DNA of 11,628 nt from CAZRIE01 sp964600075 (lineage in GTDB: Bacteria; Bacteroidota; Bacteroidia; Flavobacteriales; Flavobacteriaceae), in assembly GCA_964600075.1 (NCBI GenBank), contig CAZRIE010000128.1, positions 1-11,628 on the forward strand. Direction: 5' to 3'. The notes under the pieces were generated by a model. That model was not told where the DNA came from, ran no database searches, and saw only the letters and a program-made list of their open reading frames with translations. The translations under genes were made by a program, and so were the position numbers. Positions 1 to 5,656 of the stretch are shown here, in pieces; the first letter of the stretch is position 1, and each line of letters opens with the position of its first letter.

Positions 1-688
1 GATAATTATCCATTTCTGGAGGGTTCACTTTTTTTACTCCATCGTAAATAAGTGGGGCCCACTGATCCGTTTCGCCGCCTATAAAACCATAAAATTTATC
101 AAAGCCTTGACGCGTTGGCCAACGGTCAAATGGTCCTGAAACACTAGTTTCCCAAGCAGCCGTTTCATGCCACTTCCCAAATGCACTCGTACTATACCCA
201 TTTAGTCTAAGCATTTCCGCTAAGGGCGCAACGCTCATTGGTAATGATCCAGTATTACCAGGATAGGCGGTTGATGATTCCATAATCGATCCAGTATTGG
301 CTGTATGATGATTCCTCCCGGTTTTTATCGCCATACGCGTTGGGGAACAAAGCGCGGTCGTATTGAAGTTGTTATAACGCAGACCATTGCTAGCCAATTT
401 TTCCATTGTTGGCGTTCTTATAGGACCCCCAAAAGCTGAAGTAGCACCTAAACCTAAATCGTCAATTAAAATGATAACCACATTAGGAGCTCCTTTCGGT
501 GCCGTTACATTAAAAGGTACAGGCGGTTTTGTGTTTTTAGTACTTAATTCTGAATACGTCGCAGGTTCTGGAGGAACAATAGGAAGTGTTTCTCGATTAA
601 AAATTTCTTGTGCATTTGCAGTTATAAGGCCAAAAAATACAGTCAAAATTGCAAGTGTGATTTTTTTCATTTTCAAATTTGAACTCAT
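1..688 (-). CDS. Secreted formylglycine-dependent sulfatase (N-terminal part, cut by window edge)
   Basis: A sulfate-ester hydrolase of the alkaline-phosphatase superfamily, likely periplasmic or surface-exposed. The first 229 residues are present and the rest lies beyond base 1. Seen: a Sec signal peptide with probable cleavage after ANA (residues 24-26); the N-terminal metal-binding stretch NVVIILIDDLG (69-79, Asp76-Asp77); the type I sulfatase signature CSPTR (Cys114 to Arg118) followed by TGRNHH, where the Cys would be matured to formylglycine; and GKWHE (171-175), which supplies further active-site Lys and His. The longer spacing before the core and the GRNHHTAN wording resemble AslA/AtsA-type arylsulfatases (SulfAtlas S1_4-like, from memory). 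The substrate cannot be told from this portion; marine algal polysaccharide or aryl sulfates are candidates. Start choice: ATG at 688, but the ATG at 670 (MKKITL) gives a more typical signal peptide and may be the true start. The AraC gene lies upstream on the same strand, separated by 159 bases with an inverted repeat. Confidence 0.93.
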   Translation of the reverse strand, partial: MSSNLKMKKITLAILTVFFGLITANAQEIFNRETLPIVPPEPATYSELSTKNTKPPVPFNVTAPKGAPNVVIILIDDLGLGATSAFGGPIRTPTMEKLASNGLRYNNFNTTALCSPTRMAIKTGRNHHTANTGSIMESSTAYPGNTGSLPMSVAPLAEMLRLNGYSTSAFGKWHETAAWETSVSGPFDRWPTRQGFDKFYGFIGGETDQWAPLIYDGVKKVNPPEMDNY

Positions 689-758
689 AAGGTTGATTTT
701 TTTAGTTGAGAATTGACTACGGTCGTTAAAGGCGAATGTACAAAGTCATATCTAGTTA

Positions 759-787
759 TTTCGTTTTATTGACTACATAAAACGAAA
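759..787. repeat. Perfect 11-bp inverted repeat with 7-base spacer upstream of the sulfatase
   Basis: TTTCGTTTTAT (759-769) is the exact reverse complement of ATAAAACGAAA (777-787), separated by TGACTAC. It lies between the AraC stop (848) and the sulfatase start (688). Neither side has the T-run expected of an intrinsic terminator, so an operator for a dimeric regulator, or a weak terminator of the AraC transcript, are both possible. The 9-mer ATTGACTAC that covers the spacer (768-776) recurs at 712-720. Confidence 0.6.
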
Positions 788-847
788 AACTATATGCAAT
801 TAAGCACAAAGCGTAATGTAAATGTCTAAAAATGACATCAGCTTTAA

Positions 848-1831
848 TTAGTTTTCAGGTTTGATTATTGATTTTCGCAAGGTCTCAGAAGGTAATTCCC
901 CAAAAAGTTGTTTATAATGTTTGCTAAACCGGTTAATATCCAAAATGCCAGCAGATAGCACAATACTTTTTATGGTTGATTCAGGTTGTGCATTTAAAAT
1001 TAGCTTTCTTGCCCAATGAAACTTCTTTTCTTTAAGAAATTTCATTGGAGAATACGTTCGATGTTTTTTAAATGCGAGTTGAAGATTGCGGGGAGTTGTA
1101 AAAGCCATTTCTGCGATATCTTTAATAGAAAAATATTGAGCTGGGTTTTCTTCCATAAGTTCTTCAGCTTTCATTACAAGCTCTTGGTCTGGAGTGGTAT
1201 TTCTTTTATTAATTGGAACGTTTAAGGCCTCAGCGATTAAATCTGTAACATATAAGGCTGCTAATTCTTCAATGTCCGATTTGATCAATAAAGACTCTCT
1301 TAAATCGGGAAAGTTGATTGTAGTTTCTAATGTAGATTTAATGAAATTGACCACGGAAAGTACTTTTTTGCTTTTTATATCTAGGTTTATAAACGAAGCG
1401 GTTATTTTTTCGGAGTTATAATTATAATTCTTCTTAAATATGGGTTTCAGCTTTTTCATATCAATTATGATAATTAAATCATCAATATGATTTGTAACGG
1501 CTTCATAACAAGTATGATCTGAAGGCAATATGATTCCACCTCTTTTTGGAGAGAATGTTTTAGTGACCTTTTTTGATAAAGTGACGTTATATTTTCCGTC
1601 TTTTGGTATTGATAATATGATTGAATCGGAATTTTCTACCTCAATTGAAATTAATCCTACAGTAAGGTTATTTCCGATATAGAAGTTTTTAGAAACAATG
1701 CCTTGCCCAGTTGAATAAAATCCTTCAGACTTTGCCTTTGCCCTGACACTTGAATTGACCACTAGAAATTCAAATGCCTGTGATAACTCCTCAATTGATT
1801 CTGTGTAATCGGTTAAATAGTTTTTATCCAT
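848..1831 (-). CDS. AraC/XylS-family transcriptional regulator
   Basis: A cytoplasmic DNA-binding regulator of 327 residues, of usual family length. The C-terminal ~105 residues form the double helix-turn-helix: helix-turn-helix 1 near 235-255 (SIKDIAEMAFTTPRNLQLAFK) and helix-turn-helix 2 near 286-310, ending in the family signature GILDINRFSKHYKQLFGELP (295-314). The N-terminal ~200 residues look like the AraC_binding_2-type sensor (beta-rich segment around 45-125, with FSPKRGGIILPSD in the middle); the ligand is unknown. It is transcribed toward the sulfatase, so control of sulfatase expression is a reasonable inference, but the target is not shown. Two AGTACCG direct repeats 22 bases apart lie 49-77 bases upstream of its start, a spacing suited to AraC-family binding and perhaps autoregulation. 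No truncation seen. Confidence 0.93.
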   Translation of the reverse strand: MDKNYLTDYTESIEELSQAFEFLVVNSSVRAKAKSEGFYSTGQGIVSKNFYIGNNLTVGLISIEVENSDSIILSIPKDGKYNVTLSKKVTKTFSPKRGGIILPSDHTCYEAVTNHIDDLIIIIDMKKLKPIFKKNYNYNSEKITASFINLDIKSKKVLSVVNFIKSTLETTINFPDLRESLLIKSDIEELAALYVTDLIAEALNVPINKRNTTPDQELVMKAEELMEENPAQYFSIKDIAEMAFTTPRNLQLAFKKHRTYSPMKFLKEKKFHWARKLILNAQPESTIKSIVLSAGILDINRFSKHYKQLFGELPSETLRKSIIKPEN

Positions 1832-1853
1832 GAAAAAGTAATGTGAATCTATT

Positions 1854-1861
1854 CAAATTTA
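1854..1861 (-). promoter_or_regulatory. Putative -7 element (TAAATTTG) for the AraC-family gene
   Basis: TAAATTTG read on the minus strand matches the Bacteroidota -7 consensus TAnnTTTG, 22 bases before the AraC start codon. I see no TTTG -33 element at the usual spacing, so the promoter may depend on an activator, or the match may be chance in AT-rich DNA. Confidence 0.35.
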
Positions 1862-1879
1862 AAATAAATATGATAGAAT

Positions 1880-1910
1880 AGTACCGATAAAGATCAATAT
1901 GAGTACCGGT
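1880..1910. promoter_or_regulatory. AGTACCG direct repeats, possible AraC-family operator
   Basis: AGTACCGAT (1880-1888) and AGTACCGGT (1902-1910) are direct repeats whose starts are 22 bases apart, i.e. on the same DNA face two turns apart. They lie just upstream of the putative -7 element of the AraC-family gene. Family members usually bind such half-site pairs; autoregulation is inferred. The second copy is embedded in a short palindrome (TACCGGTG/TA). Confidence 0.4.
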
Positions 1911-2173
1911 GTACCTAGGATTTATAGTAGCAAGGAAAGGATTTATTTTCCAATAAATAGTGTTCTACGCGTGTAACCTTCCCCTTTTTCGAGCAAGATA
2001 TGCAAGGGCTACTCGTTAAAGGAAACGTGTTTGGGCAAGGTGAACGAGAAACAGTTCTTGGTAACACTCCATTTCTTGGAAAAACAAACCGTTCCGAGAT
2101 GAGCGCCTAAGAACAGGAATGCTAATTACTGACCAGGGTGGTTAATGGGTGATAGGATAGCATGCAAATCAAA

Positions 2174-3766
2174 TCATCTCATTTGCTGCACCTTTTTCAA
2201 TACGTTTTTACCAGTGATGGCCGCAGCAGTTAAAACCCCTGAAAACAGGGCACCTCCTATACCCGCCGTAGCAATATCCTGACCCGTTAAATAGAAGTTT
2301 TTAATTGCGGTTCTTGGTTTTAAAAAGGGTTGCCTAAATCTTTTAGGGCTGTGGTCCAACCCGTAAATCTCCCCTTTTTCATAGTTGACAAAATGTTGTG
2401 TGGTAAGCGGTGTCGAAAGTTCGAAGCAACTTACCTTACCCTCTAAATGCGGCAGTTGTTTGTAAAGCTCCTTTAATAAACGTTGAGCGAATTCTTCTTT
2501 GAACGCTTCGTATTCCGCTCCTCTTTTCTTCCAAGACTTGTCAGACCATTTTTCGAATACTTCGTATGGAATCAATGTAATAATATCAATAGTGCTTTTG
2601 CCAGGGTACCGATTGGGCCAGTCGGGGTCTTTGGCCGACGGAAAAGAAAGATAAACCACAGGAAATGGTTGGGTCAAATCCTCCATATATCTTTTAACAC
2701 AAGTATCATGGTCACCATCAGTAGGGTATACCCAATAATTTGTTTTTGGTAGCCGAAGTTCTTCAGGCGAACCCTCTAAACCAATATATAAACTTAAATG
2801 TGCAGCAGATGGTTTGACTTTTTGTAATTGGTCTGCCAACCGATGTTTTTCGACCGTTTTGGGTGGTAATAGTTTGTTATAGGTGGTTGTGATTCCAGCA
2901 TTGCTTACGATATTTTTTGATTTAAATAGTCGGCCATCTGTCATTCGTACACCAATAGCCGAATTATTTTCAATGAGCACCTCCTTCACTTCAGCACTGA
3001 TCAAAATGGTTCCGCCAGAAGCGGCTATCACAGGATCTATGGTGTTCACAATTTGGGAAGAACCGCCTACAGGAAAATTTCCGCCATCGAAATAATGTCT
3101 TACTAAAGAAGCGTGCATATAAAAACTACTCTGTTTTGGCGGCAACCCGTAATCGCCATATTGCCCGGTGAGTACTTTTATCAAAGTTTCATTATCGGTC
3201 AGGGAACGGAGAACTTCATCTGTAGTTTTATCGGAATATTTGTAAAACGGTCTTGTCATAAACCTGCCTACCAATGCATTTAAGAATGGAGACAGCGCTT
3301 TGCTCAGGTAATAGTTTTTGCTCGTTTTGACAGCTTTGAAGACCAAATCAATATATACAGTTATTACCGTTTCCTCTTCTGGGAAATAAGAAACCATTTG
3401 TTCCTTGAAGTTTTTGACCCCTTTGATAAGATCAAAGTGTTGATTGCCTATCACAATTCGATCGTACACTTCTCCCATATCAGCCCACTTCAATTCGCCG
3501 TCCGTGACATAGTGAAACAGCTTTCTGAGGATGCTATTTTCCCGCTGCATCTCTCCGATATAATGGATTCCTACATCCCATTCATATCCTTTTCGCTTAA
3601 AAATATGGGTAAAACCACCTGCTGTATAATGCCTTTCGAGCACCAATACTTTCTGGCCTTGTTTTGAAAGGATAGCTGCGGTTGTAAGACCTCCCATGCC
3701 CGACCCTATGATTATGGTGTCGTAAGTTTCTTGTAATTGAGGTCTTTTCTTGTACGATTGGATCAT
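2174..3766 (-). CDS. RetSat/CrtI-type FAD-dependent oxidoreductase (phytoene-desaturase-like)
   Basis: A 530-residue flavoprotein of the carotenoid desaturase/isomerase and retinol saturase superfamily, which oxidises, isomerises or saturates conjugated polyenes. Seen: N-terminal dinucleotide-binding fold TIIIGSGMGGLTTAAILS (17-34, GxGxxG at 21-26) with the acidic strand end VLVLERH (Glu44), followed by the family hallmark TAGGFTHIFKRKGYEWDVGIHYIG (48-71). The C-terminal FAD-closing motif is FYLTGQDIATAGIGGALFSG (around 491-510), very like all-trans-retinol 13,14-reductase. GGNFPVGGSSQIVNTI lies in the middle. No signal peptide; likely cytoplasmic or membrane-associated. Length fits RetSat-like bacterial proteins. 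The upstream neighbour, past a GNAT remnant, is an aldehyde dehydrogenase on the same strand. The substrate is not determined: carotenoid, retinoid or other isoprenoid lipid. No carotenoid biosynthesis genes (crtB, crtY) are in the window, so a role in pigment synthesis is unsupported. Confidence 0.9.
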   Translation of the reverse strand: MIQSYKKRPQLQETYDTIIIGSGMGGLTTAAILSKQGQKVLVLERHYTAGGFTHIFKRKGYEWDVGIHYIGEMQRENSILRKLFHYVTDGELKWADMGEVYDRIVIGNQHFDLIKGVKNFKEQMVSYFPEEETVITVYIDLVFKAVKTSKNYYLSKALSPFLNALVGRFMTRPFYKYSDKTTDEVLRSLTDNETLIKVLTGQYGDYGLPPKQSSFYMHASLVRHYFDGGNFPVGGSSQIVNTIDPVIAASGGTILISAEVKEVLIENNSAIGVRMTDGRLFKSKNIVSNAGITTTYNKLLPPKTVEKHRLADQLQKVKPSAAHLSLYIGLEGSPEELRLPKTNYWVYPTDGDHDTCVKRYMEDLTQPFPVVYLSFPSAKDPDWPNRYPGKSTIDIITLIPYEVFEKWSDKSWKKRGAEYEAFKEEFAQRLLKELYKQLPHLEGKVSCFELSTPLTTQHFVNYEKGEIYGLDHSPKRFRQPFLKPRTAIKNFYLTGQDIATAGIGGALFSGVLTAAAITGKNVLKKVQQMR

Positions 3767-3795
3767 TTGGTGAAGGTTTCAATCAAAATAACATT

Positions 3796-3809
3796 AAAAT
3801 AGCTATTTT
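3796..3809. repeat. 14-bp AT-rich palindrome upstream of the FAD oxidoreductase
   Basis: AAAATAGCTATTTT is a perfect palindrome that overlaps the stop codon of the GNAT remnant and sits 30 bases before the oxidoreductase start. On the minus strand TTATTTTG (3784-3791) nearby is one base off the TAnnTTTG -7 consensus, so this stretch may contain the gene's own promoter and an operator. Weak evidence. Confidence 0.3.
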
Positions 3810-4013
3810 TTCAGGTGCATTCTAAAAAAATTGGGTACATACCCATAGTTGCTTTTATATTTCGAGAGCATATGTTTATCAATTCTGAATCCCATTCTTT
3901 CATACAACCGTTGGGCATTCGGGTTTTCTTCCGAAACATCCAATACAACGTAGCTCGAAGAGTTTTTTTACTTCCTTCGAAATAGAAACATTTAGAACAA
4001 GTGCTTTATTTTC
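3803..4013 (-). pseudogene. GNAT-family N-acetyltransferase, C-terminal remnant
   Basis: A 54-residue open frame (3803-3967) without a start codon reads KNSSSYVVLDVSEENPNA, then QRLYERMGFRIDKH and on to FFRMHLKK and a stop. This matches the C-terminal third of GNAT acetyltransferases (acetyl-CoA-dependent acylation): the V.LDVS..N..A..LYER.GF motif is the strand beta5 / helix alpha4 region. An in-frame TAA (3968-3970) precedes it. In the -1 frame, continuing upstream through an A7 run, the translation ENKALVLNVSISKEVKK (3971-4013) looks like the preceding GNAT helix; that part overlaps the last codons of the aldehyde dehydrogenase. So the gene has lost about two thirds of its length and is frameshifted at the A7 tract. 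The C-terminal identity is fairly clear; the -1-frame extension is inference. Confidence 0.72.
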
Positions 4014-5356
4014 TTTACAATATTCATGGGTAAGTTATAGGGCGGATAACGCAAAGGAGCATCAAACCAATTCGCTTTTTTGATAATGCCTTTTTGATGT
4101 GAAAAGACGTCAAAAGAAGTTCTGCCGTGATATGCACCGATTCCACTTGCACCAACTCCTCCAAAAGGAAGTTTCTTATTAGTGATTTGGATTACGGTAT
4201 CGTTGATAGCACCGCCTCCAAAACTATACGTATTGATTATTTTTTTCTGGAAGGATTTCCGGTTCGAAAACACATAGGTGGCCAATGGTTTCCCATAATT
4301 CATAATGTGTTTACGAATATCATCTTCCGTTTCATAGCCAATAATTGGAAGTATAGGTCCGAATATTTCCCCATGCATCAATGCACTATCTAATTTTGGT
4401 TCATTGACCAAGGTAGGGGAGAGGTAGTTGTCTTCGTCATTGCTCTCTCCGCCGAAAAGAACTTCTTGGTCTTCTAGCATCGCCATTAAACCATTGTAAT
4501 GCCCTTGGCTTACAGTTCGAGAGAAGTCTGGCGATTCTTCAATGTTTTCGCCATAGCACTTTGTAATATTCTTTTTTAAGGCTTCAACAAGTTTGTCTTT
4601 TACACTTTCGTGTACCAGAATATAGTCTGTAGCTATACATGTTTGGCCGGCATTTAAGAACTTACCCCAAACAATTCGCTTAGCAGCCAAATTAATTGAC
4701 GCGGTTTCATCGACTATGGTGGGGTTTTTGCCTCCCAATTCTAAGGTAACCGGAGTTAAATGCTTTGCAGCACTTTCGTAAACGATTTGGCCTACTCGGG
4801 TGCTTCCCGTAAAGAAAATATAGTCCCATTGCTCGGCCAAAAGTTTTTGTGAAGCATCAACAGCACCTTCCACGACCGTAACGTGTTCCGGTTCAAAAAC
4901 AGTACTTACAATTTCTGAAATAAGGGAAGCTGTATTCGGCGTGGCTTCCGATGGTTTTATGACAACAGTGTTTCCTGCAGCAATTGCCCCAATTAGAGGT
5001 GCAAAAGCGAGTTGGAATGGATAGTTCCACGGTGCGATTATCAGTACGGCACCATAGGGTTCTTTATAGATCCAATCAGATGAAGGCCAGTTCATTAAAG
5101 TGGCCGATTTCCGTTCAGGACTTGCCCAATAGTCAATATTTTTGATAGTTAGTTTCAATTCGGCCAAGACGAATTGTGTTTCTGCGGCGAAGGTTTCAAA
5201 CTTAGGTTTTTTGAAATCCTTATAAATCGCTTCTGCAATGTCATCTTCGCGAGAAATAATCTCTTGCTGTAACCGTTTTAAGGCTTTTTTTCGAAAAGAA
5301 ACATCCTTGGTCTTTTGTGTTGCAAAAAAATCACGCTGTTTCTGAATTAACTCCAT
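3992..5356 (-). CDS. NAD(P)-dependent aldehyde dehydrogenase, class 3-like
   Basis: Oxidises aldehydes to carboxylic acids in the cytoplasm using NAD(P)+. At 454 residues it has the short length of the ALDH3 group, which lacks the N-terminal extension of ALDH1/2. Seen in order: APWNYPFQLAFAPLIGAIAAGNTVVIKPSE (108-137, with cofactor-binding Lys134), FFTGSTRVG (181-189), general base Glu206 in LELGGKNP, nucleophile Cys240 in NAGQTC, EIFGP (330-334), FGGVGASGIGAYHG (398-411) and the LRYPPY segment (435-440) typical of ALDH3 C-termini. All key residues are present. The last residues (NLPMNIVKKIKHLF) run into a decayed GNAT gene, so the extreme C-terminus may have been altered by the rearrangement. 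Substrates of this group are often medium- to long-chain fatty or aromatic aldehydes; the adjacent FAD enzyme suggests a lipid or polyene-derived aldehyde (inference). Two palindromes precede the start. Confidence 0.95.
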   Translation of the reverse strand: MELIQKQRDFFATQKTKDVSFRKKALKRLQQEIISREDDIAEAIYKDFKKPKFETFAAETQFVLAELKLTIKNIDYWASPERKSATLMNWPSSDWIYKEPYGAVLIIAPWNYPFQLAFAPLIGAIAAGNTVVIKPSEATPNTASLISEIVSTVFEPEHVTVVEGAVDASQKLLAEQWDYIFFTGSTRVGQIVYESAAKHLTPVTLELGGKNPTIVDETASINLAAKRIVWGKFLNAGQTCIATDYILVHESVKDKLVEALKKNITKCYGENIEESPDFSRTVSQGHYNGLMAMLEDQEVLFGGESNDEDNYLSPTLVNEPKLDSALMHGEIFGPILPIIGYETEDDIRKHIMNYGKPLATYVFSNRKSFQKKIINTYSFGGGAINDTVIQITNKKLPFGGVGASGIGAYHGRTSFDVFSHQKGIIKKANWFDAPLRYPPYNLPMNIVKKIKHLF

Positions 5357-5364
5357 ACGTATTA

Positions 5365-5380
5365 ATTTTATATATAAAAT
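5365..5380. repeat. 16-bp AT palindrome in the aldehyde dehydrogenase leader
   Basis: ATTTTATATATAAAAT is a perfect palindrome ending 9 bases before the start codon (5356). It would occupy the ribosome-binding region of the mRNA as a weak hairpin, or serve as a DNA operator. AT-only palindromes arise easily by chance. Confidence 0.35.
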
Positions 5381-5381
5381 C

Positions 5382-5405
5382 TCCCCAAAGGAAGACGTTT
5401 GGGGA
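5382..5405. promoter_or_regulatory. Hairpin TCCCCAAA/TTTGGGGA in the aldehyde dehydrogenase leader
   Basis: TCCCCAAA (5382-5389) pairs perfectly with TTTGGGGA (5398-5405), loop of 8 bases. The GC-rich base makes it the most stable small hairpin I found between genes. It lies 26-49 bases before the start codon. Just upstream on the minus strand TATCTTTA (5414-5421) is one base off TAnnTTTG; if that is the -7 element, the transcript would begin at the hairpin, suggesting a 5' stabilising stem or an operator over the start site. The bases after it (GATTTTATATA) also allow reading it as a weak terminator for older upstream transcription. Confidence 0.5.
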
Positions 5406-5464
5406 TATCATACTAAAGATATTATTTTCTAAATGAATACGTTAATAAAAGGAACTTCTAGGAT

Positions 5465-5593
5465 TCACAAAGACTCCAAGGTCAAATGAAAGAACAAGGG
5501 CGGTATATCTGTATCTTTTTCCAGCACTTTACCAGAAGCAGATGTTTGCGAAAAGGCCGAAATAGAAAACCACATAAAACACAGCAATACCAT
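5465..5593 (-). pseudogene. Truncated N-terminus of a secreted/outer-membrane protein (TonB-receptor-like remnant)
   Basis: A 42-residue open frame starts MVLLCFMWFSISAFSQ, a convincing Sec signal peptide with probable cleavage before Gln16, then TSASGKVLEKDTDIPP, which matches the first strand of the carboxypeptidase-regulatory-like domain (ISGKVxDKxTxxPLP) that opens many Bacteroidota TonB-dependent receptors and related outer-membrane proteins. The frame then ends after FFHLTLESL. In another frame the downstream bases read LVLSFDLGVFVNPRSSFY and stop at 5442-5444, ending in an aromatic residue like a beta-barrel C-terminus, so a large internal deletion joining the two ends is possible (inference). 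Far too short to be functional as a receptor. The family assignment rests on the signal peptide and one strand motif. Confidence 0.5.
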
Positions 5594-5656
5594 TAGTTTT
5601 TTTATATAAATCGGTTGTTTGAAAAACTATTGCTTGCGCTTTTATGTATTGATATT

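Larger units (their letters stand above)
1832..2173. other. Gene-free spacer between the FAD oxidoreductase and the AraC gene
   Basis: This 342-base spacer has an AT-rich part next to the AraC gene (1832-1970), which holds the promoter-like elements listed separately. The rest (1971-2150) has about 45% GC by my count, higher than its surroundings. In the GC-richer part there are short open frames on both strands (for example + strand ATG at 2000 to stop at 2110, 36 residues; minus-strand frames of fewer than 40 residues), none with a recognisable product. TTCTTGG occurs twice about 20 bases apart (near 2055 and 2083). It could be a decayed gene, a small RNA or an untranslated region; nothing decides between these. 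Confidence 0.5.

Noticed and set aside
387..716. Plus-strand 109-residue open frame opposite the sulfatase
   Set aside because: It is antisense to the sulfatase signal peptide and CSPTR region, which have clear family motifs; the plus-strand product has none.
2000..2110. Plus-strand 36-residue frame in the spacer
   Set aside because: Short, no motif, opposite to the direction of all other genes, and the other strand is equally open; not enough for a gene call.
3597..3782. Minus-strand 61-residue frame overlapping the start of the FAD enzyme
   Set aside because: Overlaps the GxGxxG region of the FAD enzyme in another frame, and its translation has no motif; the overlapping gene is well supported.
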